From Deltaproteobacteria bacterium (GTDB taxonomy: Bacteria; Myxococcota_A; Polyangia; Polyangiales; Houyiibacteriaceae), in NCBI GenBank assembly GCA_017644045.1, contig JAEPMI010000010.1:310001-374000 (forward strand): 64,000 nucleotides of DNA, in the 5' to 3' direction. This document shows, piece by piece, positions 1 through 10,960 of this stretch. The position numbers were made by a program, and so were the translations under genes. The notes beneath the pieces are model-generated. The model had not been told where the DNA came from, ran no database searches, and saw only the letters and a program-made list of their open reading frames with translations. The stretch's first letter is position 1. Each line of letters opens with the position of its first letter.

Positions 1-729
1 GTTCATGGCGACGGGCACGTAGCTCTGCTCGTTGGGATCGTAGGTGTAGCAGTAGAGGAGGATCTGCTCGGTGGTGCTGATCGAGTTGCCATCGGCGGCC
101 TCGAGCAAGCCGAAGCGCAGGTCGCCGGGCTCGAAGCGGAGACCGTAGAGGTAGCGGGCCATCTGGCCTTCGGGCGTCGCGATCATCAGCGCCGCCGGGT
201 GGGCGTACTGGCCGACGCGCTCGTCGTAGAAGTAGCGGAAGCCTGCTGCGTGGGTGACCTGGGTGATCGCCTCTTCGTCGCCGACGAGGAAGTGCCACTC
301 GCCGCCGGTGTCCCGGCCGTACTTGCCGAGGATCTCGCGCTGCTTCTCCGCGGCCTTCGCGGGCGTGTCGCGCGGGTCGATCGAGATGTTCACGGCGACG
401 TACTCGTCACCGATGGTCCAGTCCTGCTCCTTGGCGCTGTTGACGGTCGCGTCGAGGACCATCGAGCAGAGCGTCGGGCAGGAGTGGTAGCTGAAGGTGA
501 TCAGCACCGGACGCTCGCCGTCGAAGTAGTCGCCGAGGCGGACCTTCCGGCCTTCCGAGGTGGTGAACTCGGCGTCGAGCGGCAGCGACTCGTCCAGATG
601 CTCGTCGACCCCCACGCGATCCAGTCCGGGCACCTCGCGGGTGGGCTCGGCGGTCTGGAAGCGCTGCGCCTGCACGCTCGGCACCAAGCCGGCGAGCAAG
701 AGAATCAGCAGCGGGAAGGAGAGTCGCAT
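1..729 (-). CDS. SCO1/SenC family copper chaperone, partial (3' end outside window)
   Basis: Last visible gene of the act operon. The 243 visible codons start with an ATG at 729 and a hydrophobic signal peptide (MRLSFPLLILLLAG). The thioredoxin-like SCO fold shows the copper-binding pair as SCPTLC (residues about 81-86) and a later conserved His in YAHPAAL. SCO proteins insert copper into the CuA centre of cytochrome c oxidase subunit II or act as periplasmic thiol reductases. Its place after the alternative complex III genes suggests it serves a terminal oxidase encoded just outside the window (inference). There is no stop before position 1, so the C-terminus is missing only because of the window edge. 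Confidence 0.88.
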   Translation of the reverse strand, partial: MRLSFPLLILLLAGLVPSVQAQRFQTAEPTREVPGLDRVGVDEHLDESLPLDAEFTTSEGRKVRLGDYFDGERPVLITFSYHSCPTLCSMVLDATVNSAKEQDWTIGDEYVAVNISIDPRDTPAKAAEKQREILGKYGRDTGGEWHFLVGDEEAITQVTHAAGFRYFYDERVGQYAHPAALMIATPEGQMARYLYGLRFEPGDLRFGLLEAADGNSISTTEQILLYCYTYDPNEQSYVPVAMN

Positions 730-785
730 CGAGAGAGAGTCGGAGTCGGTCTAGGGTCGAAAAAGGGTTCGGGGCGAGGTCACGC

Positions 786-1361
786 TCAGGGAGCGGGCGC
801 CTGCACCATCGGGGTCGGGCGCGCGATCATCGCGGTCGGGCGAACGAGCTCGGCCGGCGGGCGGATGGTGTCCGCGGTCGGGCTGTCGGGCTCGGCGGGG
901 GCTGCGCCCTCGGCGGCCTCGGGCGCGGGGATGCCGGCCTCGGCTTCGAGCAGCTGACGGCGCGAGCGCATGGCTCGGCGCGCGGCCTCGGCGGCGCGTT
1001 CGCGGGGGAGCTGCGCCCAACCGGTGACCGGCGCGAGGCTGGCCTCGTAGTCCTCTTCGGAGAGGTTCGGGGCGTCGTTCGGGCGCGGCATCACCGGGGT
1101 GTTGGAGCGACCCCGAGCAGCGAGCTGCTGGATGGCCTGGTCCACGGAGATGGGCGAGGTGCGGAGCTCGGCCCGCTGCCCGTCACGCAGCTCCTGGTAC
1201 GGCGTGTTCGGGACCTCGTAGACCTTCGCCGCGAACTCGTCGCCGAAGGTGATCCCGAAGTAGCTGTGGAAGAGCGGCACCAGCGCGAAGAGCGTGAGGA
1301 TGGAGACGACCCCCCAGAGGAGGATCTGGTTGTTGCGAGGCTCTGTCTTTTCGTAGGCCAT
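786..1361 (-). CDS. Act-operon-associated single-TM protein (uncharacterised)
   Basis: 191 residues, starting 11 bp after the actF stop, so translated from the same messenger. One transmembrane helix near the N-terminus (about residues 13-33, ILLWGVVSILTLFALVPLF) follows a short polar cytoplasmic tail. The rest is a soluble, probably periplasmic region with a Gln/Arg-rich middle and a Pro/Ala/Thr-rich tail that repeats IxRPxxxV/M-like units (TIRPPAELVRPTAMIARPTP). I do not recognise a family. By position and topology it could be an accessory subunit or assembly factor of alternative complex III, or an adaptor to the oxidase. The product is a real gene by operon logic; the function is inference. 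Confidence 0.72.
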   Translation of the reverse strand: MAYEKTEPRNNQILLWGVVSILTLFALVPLFHSYFGITFGDEFAAKVYEVPNTPYQELRDGQRAELRTSPISVDQAIQQLAARGRSNTPVMPRPNDAPNLSEEDYEASLAPVTGWAQLPRERAAEAARRAMRSRRQLLEAEAGIPAPEAAEGAAPAEPDSPTADTIRPPAELVRPTAMIARPTPMVQAPAP

Positions 1362-1372
1362 GGCGTTGGGTC

Positions 1373-2803
1373 CTAGTGGCTCTGGTGGTGGTCGAGGCCG
1401 CGCTGCAGTCGCGGGTCACCCACCGGAACGAGGGGGACGCGACCGAGCTGCCAGAAGACGTAGGCGAAGAAGGTGCCGCCGACGAGGAAGAGCGCTCCGA
1501 AGTCGACCGGGCGGGGCGTGAGCGGGCCGAACTGGGGCATCACGTACCAATACACGTCGGCGATGTGCATGGTCAGCAGCCAGATGGCGCCGATCATCAT
1601 CATCGGCAGGCGACGCTTCACCATGCGCGAGATGAGGTAGTAGAAGGGCAGCGCGAAGTGGCCGAGCATCAGGACGATGCTCCAGAACTGCCAGCCGCCT
1701 TCCCAGCGCTTGTGGAACCAGACGGCCTCCTCGGGGATGCCGGCGTACCAGATGAGCATCCACTGCGAGAAGCTCGTGTAGGCCCAGAAGCACATGAAGC
1801 CGAAGAGCAGCTTGCCGAGGTCATGGACGTGCTCGACGTTCATGGCCTTACCGACGACGCCCCGCTGGATGAGGCTGATGGCGATGATGGTCGTGAAGGC
1901 GAGGATGCCGACCGCGGAGCCCGCGAAGATGACCACGCCGAAGATGGTGGAGTACCAGGTCGGCTCGAGGCTCATGACCCAGTCGAACGCCGCGAAGGTG
2001 AGCGTGAGACCGAAGGCGATGGCCGAGAGCGGCGCCCACTTCTTCATCTTGTTGGTGAGTTGCAGGTCCTTGGTCTCGTCCTGCTTCCGGCTGGTGCGGA
2101 AGTAGAAGAGCGCCAGGACGGTCCAGATCAGGAAGTAGAAGAGCGCGCGCACGCCCCAGCCGGTCGGGGCCAGGTAGCCGCTCTTCTTCTGGAGCGTCGC
2201 GTGGTGGAGCGCCTCGTACTGCGGCGTGTGGTGGGCCACGTGCTCCTCGGCCTCGGCGTCGCCGTGCTGGGCGTGGGCGACCGACGCGCCGAAGAGGCTC
2301 GCCTCTTCGTCCGACGCCTCGTCCTCGGCGGCTTCGTCGCCTTCCTCGGAGTCACCCTCGTCGTGCTCGCCCTCCCCTTCCTCGTGCTCGGCGTCGTGGT
2401 GATGCACGTGCATCCACTCGTCGTACATGGTGAAGGAGCCGCTGTAGACGCCCGCGAAGAGCGGGATCGCCAGCACGCCGACCAGGGGCGCGGCGCTCGC
2501 CACGACCTCGGGGATGCGGCGGGTGGTCACGCCCCAGTGGCCCGCCGTCAGGTGCTCGGCGATGACCAGGAAGAGACCGCCGAACACGAAGGTCAGGACG
2601 GTGATGAGGGCGAAGAGGTACGCGTAGCCGAGTCGCTCCACGTTCCCCATGACGCCGAAGACGATCACGAGGAGCAGGCCGAGGCCCGCGAGGACCGCCG
2701 GGAGCGTCCAGGCCTTCGCCCAGAAGCTGCCCTCGGGGGCGGTGTAGGGCTGAGCCTTCTTGCCGGACTTCTTCTCAGCCGGCTTCTTCTCGTCTTTGCT
2801 CAT
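1373..2803 (-). CDS. actF: Alternative complex III subunit ActF, NrfD-like quinol-binding membrane protein
   Basis: 476 residues; its ATG overlaps the actE stop by 4 bp (ATGA). ActF is the second NrfD/PsrC-type integral membrane subunit of alternative complex III, which oxidises menaquinol or ubiquinol and passes electrons to cytochrome c or an oxidase. About ten hydrophobic helices are visible (for example VLAGLGLLLVIVFGV and a long C-terminal run of Trp-rich helices). Between roughly residues 129 and 200 lies an unusual loop: a His cluster (HVHHHDAEHEE), then about 40 mostly acidic residues, then another His-containing stretch. The N-terminus is Lys-rich. Operon position (A-B-C-D-E-F) fixes the assignment. 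Confidence 0.9.
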   Translation of the reverse strand: MSKDEKKPAEKKSGKKAQPYTAPEGSFWAKAWTLPAVLAGLGLLLVIVFGVMGNVERLGYAYLFALITVLTFVFGGLFLVIAEHLTAGHWGVTTRRIPEVVASAAPLVGVLAIPLFAGVYSGSFTMYDEWMHVHHHDAEHEEGEGEHDEGDSEEGDEAAEDEASDEEASLFGASVAHAQHGDAEAEEHVAHHTPQYEALHHATLQKKSGYLAPTGWGVRALFYFLIWTVLALFYFRTSRKQDETKDLQLTNKMKKWAPLSAIAFGLTLTFAAFDWVMSLEPTWYSTIFGVVIFAGSAVGILAFTTIIAISLIQRGVVGKAMNVEHVHDLGKLLFGFMCFWAYTSFSQWMLIWYAGIPEEAVWFHKRWEGGWQFWSIVLMLGHFALPFYYLISRMVKRRLPMMMIGAIWLLTMHIADVYWYVMPQFGPLTPRPVDFGALFLVGGTFFAYVFWQLGRVPLVPVGDPRLQRGLDHHQSH

Positions 2804-3534
2804 CGGTTCGGCCTCGATGCCTGACTGAGCTGCAGCGCCCGCACGTAGCTGACGATGGCCCAGCGGTCTTCCATCGGGATGCTCTGGGAGTAGGCGGGCA
2901 TGTTCCGCACGCCGTGGGTGATGGTCGCGAACACCTGGCCGTCCGGCAGGGCGCGGTAGGTCGCGTCGTGCAGGCTCGGCGGCAGGAGCTGCGCGGAGCC
3001 CGGGTCGGTGCCGTTGGTCGCGAGCAGCTCGGCGCGGGTCGTGACCATGCCCCGGCCGGCGCCATCGAAGCCGTGGCAGGGCGCGCAGTAGATGTCGAAG
3101 CGCTGGTGACCGCGCTCCATCATCGCCTGCTGAGCGGCGGTCTTCTCGTCCGGGAGCAGCTGGTCCCAGGTGCGCGTGGAGCGCCGCGGGCTCTGGCTGG
3201 TCCGGTCGTAGTCTTCCTGAGCGATGTCCGGGTGGAAGTCACGAACGACCTCGCCGGGGACCTCGGTGAGCCACTGGGTGTCGTCGTCGGTCCGGCCGGT
3301 CTCGAGGGACCCGTTGACGGGCATCTCGCGGGCGACCGCGCCTTCGACGGGCGGACGCATCGCGCGACCGTCGGCGAAGAACGGGCTCTTGTCCTGGTCG
3401 TCGTAGCGCGCCTGGTTGTACATGCCGCGAATGGGCACGATGGGCGGGTCTTCGGACACGCCGCCGCGACACGCGGTGGAGAAGATGGCGCTCAGGCCGA
3501 CCATCAGGGCGAGGGGTGCGTTGAGACGAGTCAC
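2800..3534 (-). CDS. actE: Alternative complex III subunit ActE, mono-heme cytochrome c
   Basis: 244 residues from a GTG start at 3534 that overlaps the actD stop (GTGA). A signal sequence ending IFSTAC suggests a lipid-anchored protein, as in other ActE proteins, although the lipobox is not canonical. One heme c site CAPCH lies around residue 152, and a likely Met axial ligand is seen in VRNMPAYS near the C-terminus. The role is electron transfer from the ActA/ActB side of the complex toward the periplasmic acceptor. Its stop overlaps the actF start by 4 bp. The longer in-frame ORF upstream is only the shadow of actD. Confidence 0.9.
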   Translation of the reverse strand: MTRLNAPLALMVGLSAIFSTACRGGVSEDPPIVPIRGMYNQARYDDQDKSPFFADGRAMRPPVEGAVAREMPVNGSLETGRTDDDTQWLTEVPGEVVRDFHPDIAQEDYDRTSQSPRRSTRTWDQLLPDEKTAAQQAMMERGHQRFDIYCAPCHGFDGAGRGMVTTRAELLATNGTDPGSAQLLPPSLHDATYRALPDGQVFATITHGVRNMPAYSQSIPMEDRWAIVSYVRALQLSQASRPNR

Positions 3535-4544
3535 GCGATCTCCTCCTCGACGAGCTCGAGGTGGCTCGGGTGGGTGTTCTCGAGAAGCGCGCGGGTCTTC
3601 TTCAGGTCGAACTTCGGGTCCTCGACCTCGATGCTGATGAAGAAGCGGTCGTCGGTCGACGACTCGAAGCGGTCGCTCTCGAAGATGGGGTGGTGGTGGC
3701 GCGGGAGCCGGCAGAGGTGGAAGAGCCCGAAGAGGGTTCCGAAGCCGGTCAGGAGCACCGTGAGCTCGAACATGATGGGGACCATCGAGGGGAACGAGCC
3801 GGGCGGCTTGCCACCGATGATGATCGGGTAGTCCCAGTTGTTCATGAACTGGATCATCAGGACGGCGCTGGCCAGACCGACCATGCCGCAGACGAAGCTG
3901 ATGAAGCCGATCTTCGTCTCGGGCAGGCCCATCGCCTTGTCCAGACCGTGGACGGGGTACGGGGTGTGGCAGTCCCACTTCTCGTAGCCGGCGTCCCGGA
4001 TGGAGGCCGCCGCGTGGGCCAGGTCGTCCGGGCTCTCGTACTCGGCGAGGTAGAGCGCGGGCCGCATCTCGGGCTCGCCCTCTTCGTCGTCTCCGTCGTC
4101 GTGGTGGTCGTCGCCGTCGTCCGACTTCTCGGCCTTCTTGGACTCCACCTTCTTGGACTCCGCCTCGGAGGCCGCCTTCTTCTCCGCTTCCTCAAGCTCG
4201 GCCTCCGCTTCGGCGGCGGTCTCGAGCGCTTCGGCGCGGGTCTTCTCGGCGTCCTTGGCGGTCATCTCCGCGGCGGCGGCGGTGCTCTCGTCACCCGCTT
4301 CCTCGGCCGCTTCCTTTGCGTCTTCGGCGTCGGCCTTGGCGCGCTCGGCGGCCTTGGCGGCCACCTCGGCTTCGACCTTCTTGTCTTCCGGCTCGCTCTC
4401 GGCCTTCGCCTTCGCGAGCTCGCCCTTGGCGGCAGCCTCTTCGGCCGCAGCCTTCACGGCCTTCTCGCTCGGGCTCTTGTCCGCCTCGGGCGGCTTGGAG
4501 GAGGGCCGCTTGCCCGTCTTGGTGTCTTCGTCGTCGTTCGCCAT
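3531..4544 (-). CDS. actD: Alternative complex III subunit ActD (DUF3341) with long Ala/Glu/Lys-rich N-terminal extension
   Basis: 337 residues. The C-terminal part, from about residue 158 (PEMRPALYLAEYESPDDL), is the DUF3341/ActD domain with two membrane helices (IGFISFVCGMVGLAS and a second starting MVPIMFELTVLL). ActD proteins are usually about 170-200 residues. Here roughly 155 extra residues precede the domain, almost entirely Ala, Glu, Lys, Asp and Ser, consistent with a charged helix or coiled coil, ending in an Asp/His stretch (DDGDDHHDDGDD). It starts 17 bp after the actC stop. The extension is read in one open frame with normal codon use, so it is not an annotation artefact from an upstream start. 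Confidence 0.9.
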   Translation of the reverse strand: MANDDEDTKTGKRPSSKPPEADKSPSEKAVKAAAEEAAAKGELAKAKAESEPEDKKVEAEVAAKAAERAKADAEDAKEAAEEAGDESTAAAAEMTAKDAEKTRAEALETAAEAEAELEEAEKKAASEAESKKVESKKAEKSDDGDDHHDDGDDEEGEPEMRPALYLAEYESPDDLAHAAASIRDAGYEKWDCHTPYPVHGLDKAMGLPETKIGFISFVCGMVGLASAVLMIQFMNNWDYPIIIGGKPPGSFPSMVPIMFELTVLLTGFGTLFGLFHLCRLPRHHHPIFESDRFESSTDDRFFISIEVEDPKFDLKKTRALLENTHPSHLELVEEEIA

Positions 4545-4561
4545 GGTTCAGCTCTCGAAAG

Positions 4562-6024
4562 TCACTCGGCGGGAGCCGGCTCGGCGAGACCGGCGGCGTG
4601 GTCGTCCGCGTGGTCGTCATCCGAATGGTGAGGGTGGGCGTGGGGGAGCGTCGCCTTCACCTCGGCGATGGCGATCATCGGCACCCACCGGATGAAGAGG
4701 AGGAAGAGGGTGAAGAAGAGACCGAAGGTGCCCGCGTAGAGCGCGATGTCGACCCAGGTCGCCTCGAAGCCACCCCAGGAACCCGGCAGGAAGTCGCGGT
4801 AGAGCGAGGTCACGATGATGACGAAGCGCTCGAACCACATGCCGATGTTGATGAAGATCGTGATGATGAACATCGCCGGGATGCTCGTGCGGACCTTCTT
4901 GAACCAGAAGAGCTGCGGGGCGATGACGTTGCAGCTGACCATCGCGTAGTAGCTCCACCAGAGCGGGCCCCAGTTGCCTTCCTGGTCGAGGTACCCGAAG
5001 CCGAGTCGGTTGTGGAAGAAGACCCACGACTCGTAGGGGTTGCCGGAGTACCAGGCGACGAAGAACTCCATCGCGTAGGCGTAGCCGACCATGATGCCCG
5101 TCCCGAGCATGAACTTGTTCATCAAGTCCAAGTGCTTGAGCGTCACGAGCGAGTGCATCTTGAAGACACTGCGCACGATGAGCATCAGCGTGAGCACCAG
5201 CGCGAAGCCGCTGAACACGGCGCCCGCGACGAAGTACGGCGGGAAGATGGTCGTGTGCCAACCGGGCATGACCGACGTCGCGAAGTCGAACGAAACGATC
5301 GAGTGCACGGAGAGCACGAGCGGCGTCGAGATGGCGGCGAAGATCAGGTACGCGCGTTCGTAGTGCTGCCAGTGGCGGTGCGAGCCGCGCCAGCCGAGGG
5401 CCAGGGCGCCGTAGATGCGCTTGCGGCGAAGGCTCTTGGACCGGTCACGCAGCGTCGCGAGGTCCGGAATGAGGCCGACGTACCAGAAGATGACCGAGAT
5501 GGTCAGGTAGGTGTTGACCGCGAACACGTCCCACATGAGCGGCGACTTGAAGTTCGGCCAGATGCCCATCTGGTTCGGCAGCGGCGCCAGGTAGTAGTCG
5601 AACCAGGGCCGGCCGGTGTGCAGGGCCGGGAAGATGGCCGCGCACAACACCGCGAAGACGGTCATCGCCTCCGCGAAGCGGTTGATGCTCGTCCGCCAGT
5701 TCTGGCGGAAGAGGAAGAGGATGGCGCTGATCAGCGTGCCGGCGTGGCCGATACCAATCCACCAAACGAAGTTGGTGATGTCCCAGGCCCAGTACGCCGG
5801 CGTGTTGTTACCCCAGACACCGATACCCATCGAGAGCAGGTAGACGATGCAGGAGACCATCAGGCCGAGGAGGCCGACCGAGGGGAGGAAGAGCATCCAC
5901 CAACCGCGGGGCGCCTTCTCCTCCGTCACCCGGCACACGGCCTCGGTGATGTCGTTGAAGGTGGTGCCCGGCGGCAGGAGCCCGCGCTCGCCCAGCTCGT
6001 GAATCGGTGCGCTTGCGGAAGCCA

Positions 6025-6025
<1 letters not shown>
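4562..6025 (-). CDS. actC: Alternative complex III subunit ActC, NrfD-like quinol-binding membrane protein
   Basis: 487 residues; the ATG shares one base with the actB stop (TGATG). ActC is the main NrfD/PsrC-family membrane subunit and, in solved alternative complex III structures, holds the quinol site facing the ActB iron-sulfur chain. About ten transmembrane helices are seen, with typical NrfD segments (YWAWDITNFVWWIGIGHAGT near the start; PYFVAGAVFSGFALVLTLML mid-protein). The C-terminus is a His/Asp-rich tail (HAHPHHSDDDHADDHA), echoing the His-rich loops of ActD and ActF. Confidence 0.93.
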
Positions 6026-9260
<3,235 letters not shown>

Positions 9261-9264
<4 letters not shown>

Positions 9265-9941
9265 CGGTGGCACCCGCTGCAGTGGGTCGGGGGAAGGACG
9301 GCCGCGACGTGCTCGTCGGTGTGCTCGAGCCACTCGTCGCTGGGCTCCCAGCCCATGGTGGTGATCTCCTCGACGGGCCTCAGGTGCTCGGAGGGGTCGC
9401 GGTGGCACTCGAGGCACCACTGCATCGCGATCGGCTCGGCGACCCCGACGACCTCCATCTGGTCGATGCGGCCGTGGCAGCTCTCGCACCCGATGGCGAC
9501 GCGAACCTCCTCGCCACCCTCACCGGTACGCGCCAGCGCACCGTAGAGGTGAGTCGAGTGGTTGAAGTAAGTGTGGTCCGGAAGCTGGTGGACGCGAACC
9601 CATTCCATCGCTTCGCCGGTCTCCCAGCTCTCGCGAATCGGCTCGAGTCGCGCGGACTCGGTGCGCACGATGGCGTGACAGCCCATGCACGTCTGGGTGG
9701 GCGGGACCATCGCCTCGGCCGATCGCTCCACGTTCGCGTGGCAGTAGCGACAGTCCATGCCCAGCTCGCCGGCGTGGAGCCGGTGGCTATAGGGCACCGG
9801 CTGCTCGGGCGAGTAGCCCACCTGCAGGTGCGAGGGTGAGAGGTAGATCCAGACGACGAGGACGAGCCCGGCCCCCGCCACAGTGGCGACTCCAGCGAGC
9901 ACCATGGGCAAGAGGTTCAGCTCTCGGGGGAATATCTGCAT
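9261..9941 (-). CDS. actA: Alternative complex III subunit ActA, pentaheme cytochrome c
   Basis: 226 residues, first gene of the operon. An N-terminal membrane anchor (MVLAGVATVAGAGLVLVVWI) is followed by five heme c motifs in order: CRYCH, CMGCH, CESCH, CLECH and CSGCH. This heme count and the membrane anchor are hallmarks of ActA, which collects electrons from the ActB iron-sulfur clusters. There is nothing on the same strand within 480 bp upstream, so the promoter should lie in 9942-10200, where an 11-bp motif occurs twice. The stop codon overlaps the actB start, implying translational coupling. Confidence 0.95.
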
Positions 9942-10425
9942 TTGGATGCTCGATGAGGTCGGGCGCGCGGGAATGCGCCAAGCGGCCAGGTCGGCCGGTC
10001 AAACGTTCGAAAGGCCCAACCGCGGCGCCCTTTTAGGCGATGGGCGGCCAGCGGACAAGTCGGTCTCGCACAGTTGCCGTACGGTCGTGACGGAACTGGC
10101 GCGCGGATGGGGTGTAAGTGCCCGAGATGACCGGTGACTCGAGCATTTTGTCGAAACGTTCGAATCGGTCGCGCGACACCTCTCCGACTGGGGAGGGGCG
10201 ATCGCCGCGCCGCGGGGCATCGGTGCGAGTGTTTCATGGGCGCAACCCATCGCTGGCGGGGCTAGGCGCGCGCCTCTTCGTGGACAAGTGAAGCCGGATT
10301 CAGGAACCACCGTCAGCGCAATGGGCCGCTGAGGCCGGACGTGGGCGATCGTGTCGCACGATGGGCCGATCGCCGGACGACGTTGGCGCCTGTCTGGTCG
10401 TGATGCGTTGCGCTACCTTCCGCAC
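9942..10425. promoter_or_regulatory. Divergent intergenic region upstream of actA and of the acidic protein gene
   Basis: 484 bp without a convincing gene. It must hold the promoter of the act operon (leftward) and probably that of the gene at 10426 (rightward). I could not pick out reliable -35/-10 boxes. The only clear structure is an 11-bp motif, AAACGTTCGAA, present twice in the same orientation (see separate entry). Short reading frames here have no ribosome-binding site and no recognisable product. Confidence 0.45.
10001..10164. repeat. Two direct copies of AAACGTTCGAA between actA and its divergent neighbour
   Basis: Identical 11-mers at 10001-10011 and 10154-10164, 153 bp apart. Each contains the palindromic cores AACGTT and TTCGAA. 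In a very GC-rich genome two such AT-containing identical words in one intergenic region are not expected by chance, so they may be binding sites of a regulator of the respiratory operon (inference). Confidence 0.4.
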
Positions 10426-10812
10426 ATGAGCGACCACGACGACGACGAGACCCCGGAGACGGAAGACGCCGACCCGAAGAAGGAGCTCTTCGAGGCGATC
10501 GACCACTTCAAGCAGGCCGCCTCGCTCTTCTTCGACAAGGCGAGCAAGTCCGATGCGGCGAAGAAGGTGCAGTCGGCGATCGAGAGCGCTTCCGAGAAGG
10601 CGGATGGCTGGACCGAGAAGATCGATCCGGCCTTCGAGTCGGCGAGCAAGGAGGCGGAGCGCGTGATCGGGAAGCTCGGAGCGACGGCGGAGCCGCTGGC
10701 CAAACAGCTGACCGGCGAGCTCAAGTCGCTCACGAAGCGCTTCGGCGACGTGGCTCGGGGAGGCGGCAGGCGTCGCCCTCCCCCCGATGCCGACTCCGAC
10801 TCCGACGACTGA
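10426..10812 (+). CDS. Small acidic helical protein, unknown function
   Basis: 128 residues from the ATG at 10426; a longer frame from 10351 has an arginine-rich leader that looks non-coding. The N-terminus is very acidic (MSDHDDDETPETEDADPKKE). The middle is an amphipathic helix-rich stretch with regular Lys/Ala/Glu spacing (FDKASKSDAAKKVQSAIE), and the tail is Arg/Pro then Asp/Ser rich. No signal peptide or membrane helix. It resembles generic coiled-coil or phasin-like proteins in composition, but I do not recognise a family. It converges on the aldehyde dehydrogenase gene, with a triple-hairpin element between them. Confidence 0.6.
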   Translation: MSDHDDDETPETEDADPKKELFEAIDHFKQAASLFFDKASKSDAAKKVQSAIESASEKADGWTEKIDPAFESASKEAERVIGKLGATAEPLAKQLTGELKSLTKRFGDVARGGGRRRPPPDADSDSDD

Positions 10813-10878
10813 TCCGATCTCCTGATCCGCCCGACACGAAGCGGCCTCTGCGAGCGACGTCCGCGCGGAGGCGCCGAC

Positions 10879-10960
10879 CGCGCGGCAGAGCCGCGCACGC
10901 TTGGGAGGAGCGAGTCCGAGGCTGAGCCGAGGCGACGGTGAGGGTCTGTCGACCCTCCCA
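10879..10960 (-). repeat. Triple-hairpin stop-codon-linked element, copy 4 (minus strand, diverged)
   Basis: Read on the minus strand it begins directly after the TGA of the aldehyde dehydrogenase gene. Stem I is GAGGGTC/GACCCTC (10940-10957). A degraded second stem follows, then the conserved linker GACTCGCTCCTCCCAA, then stem III GCGCGGC/GCCGCGC (10880-10896). Order, linker and position after a stop match the copies at 15119, 21180 and 49472. It lies between two convergent genes, where it could end transcription from either side. Confidence 0.7.
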
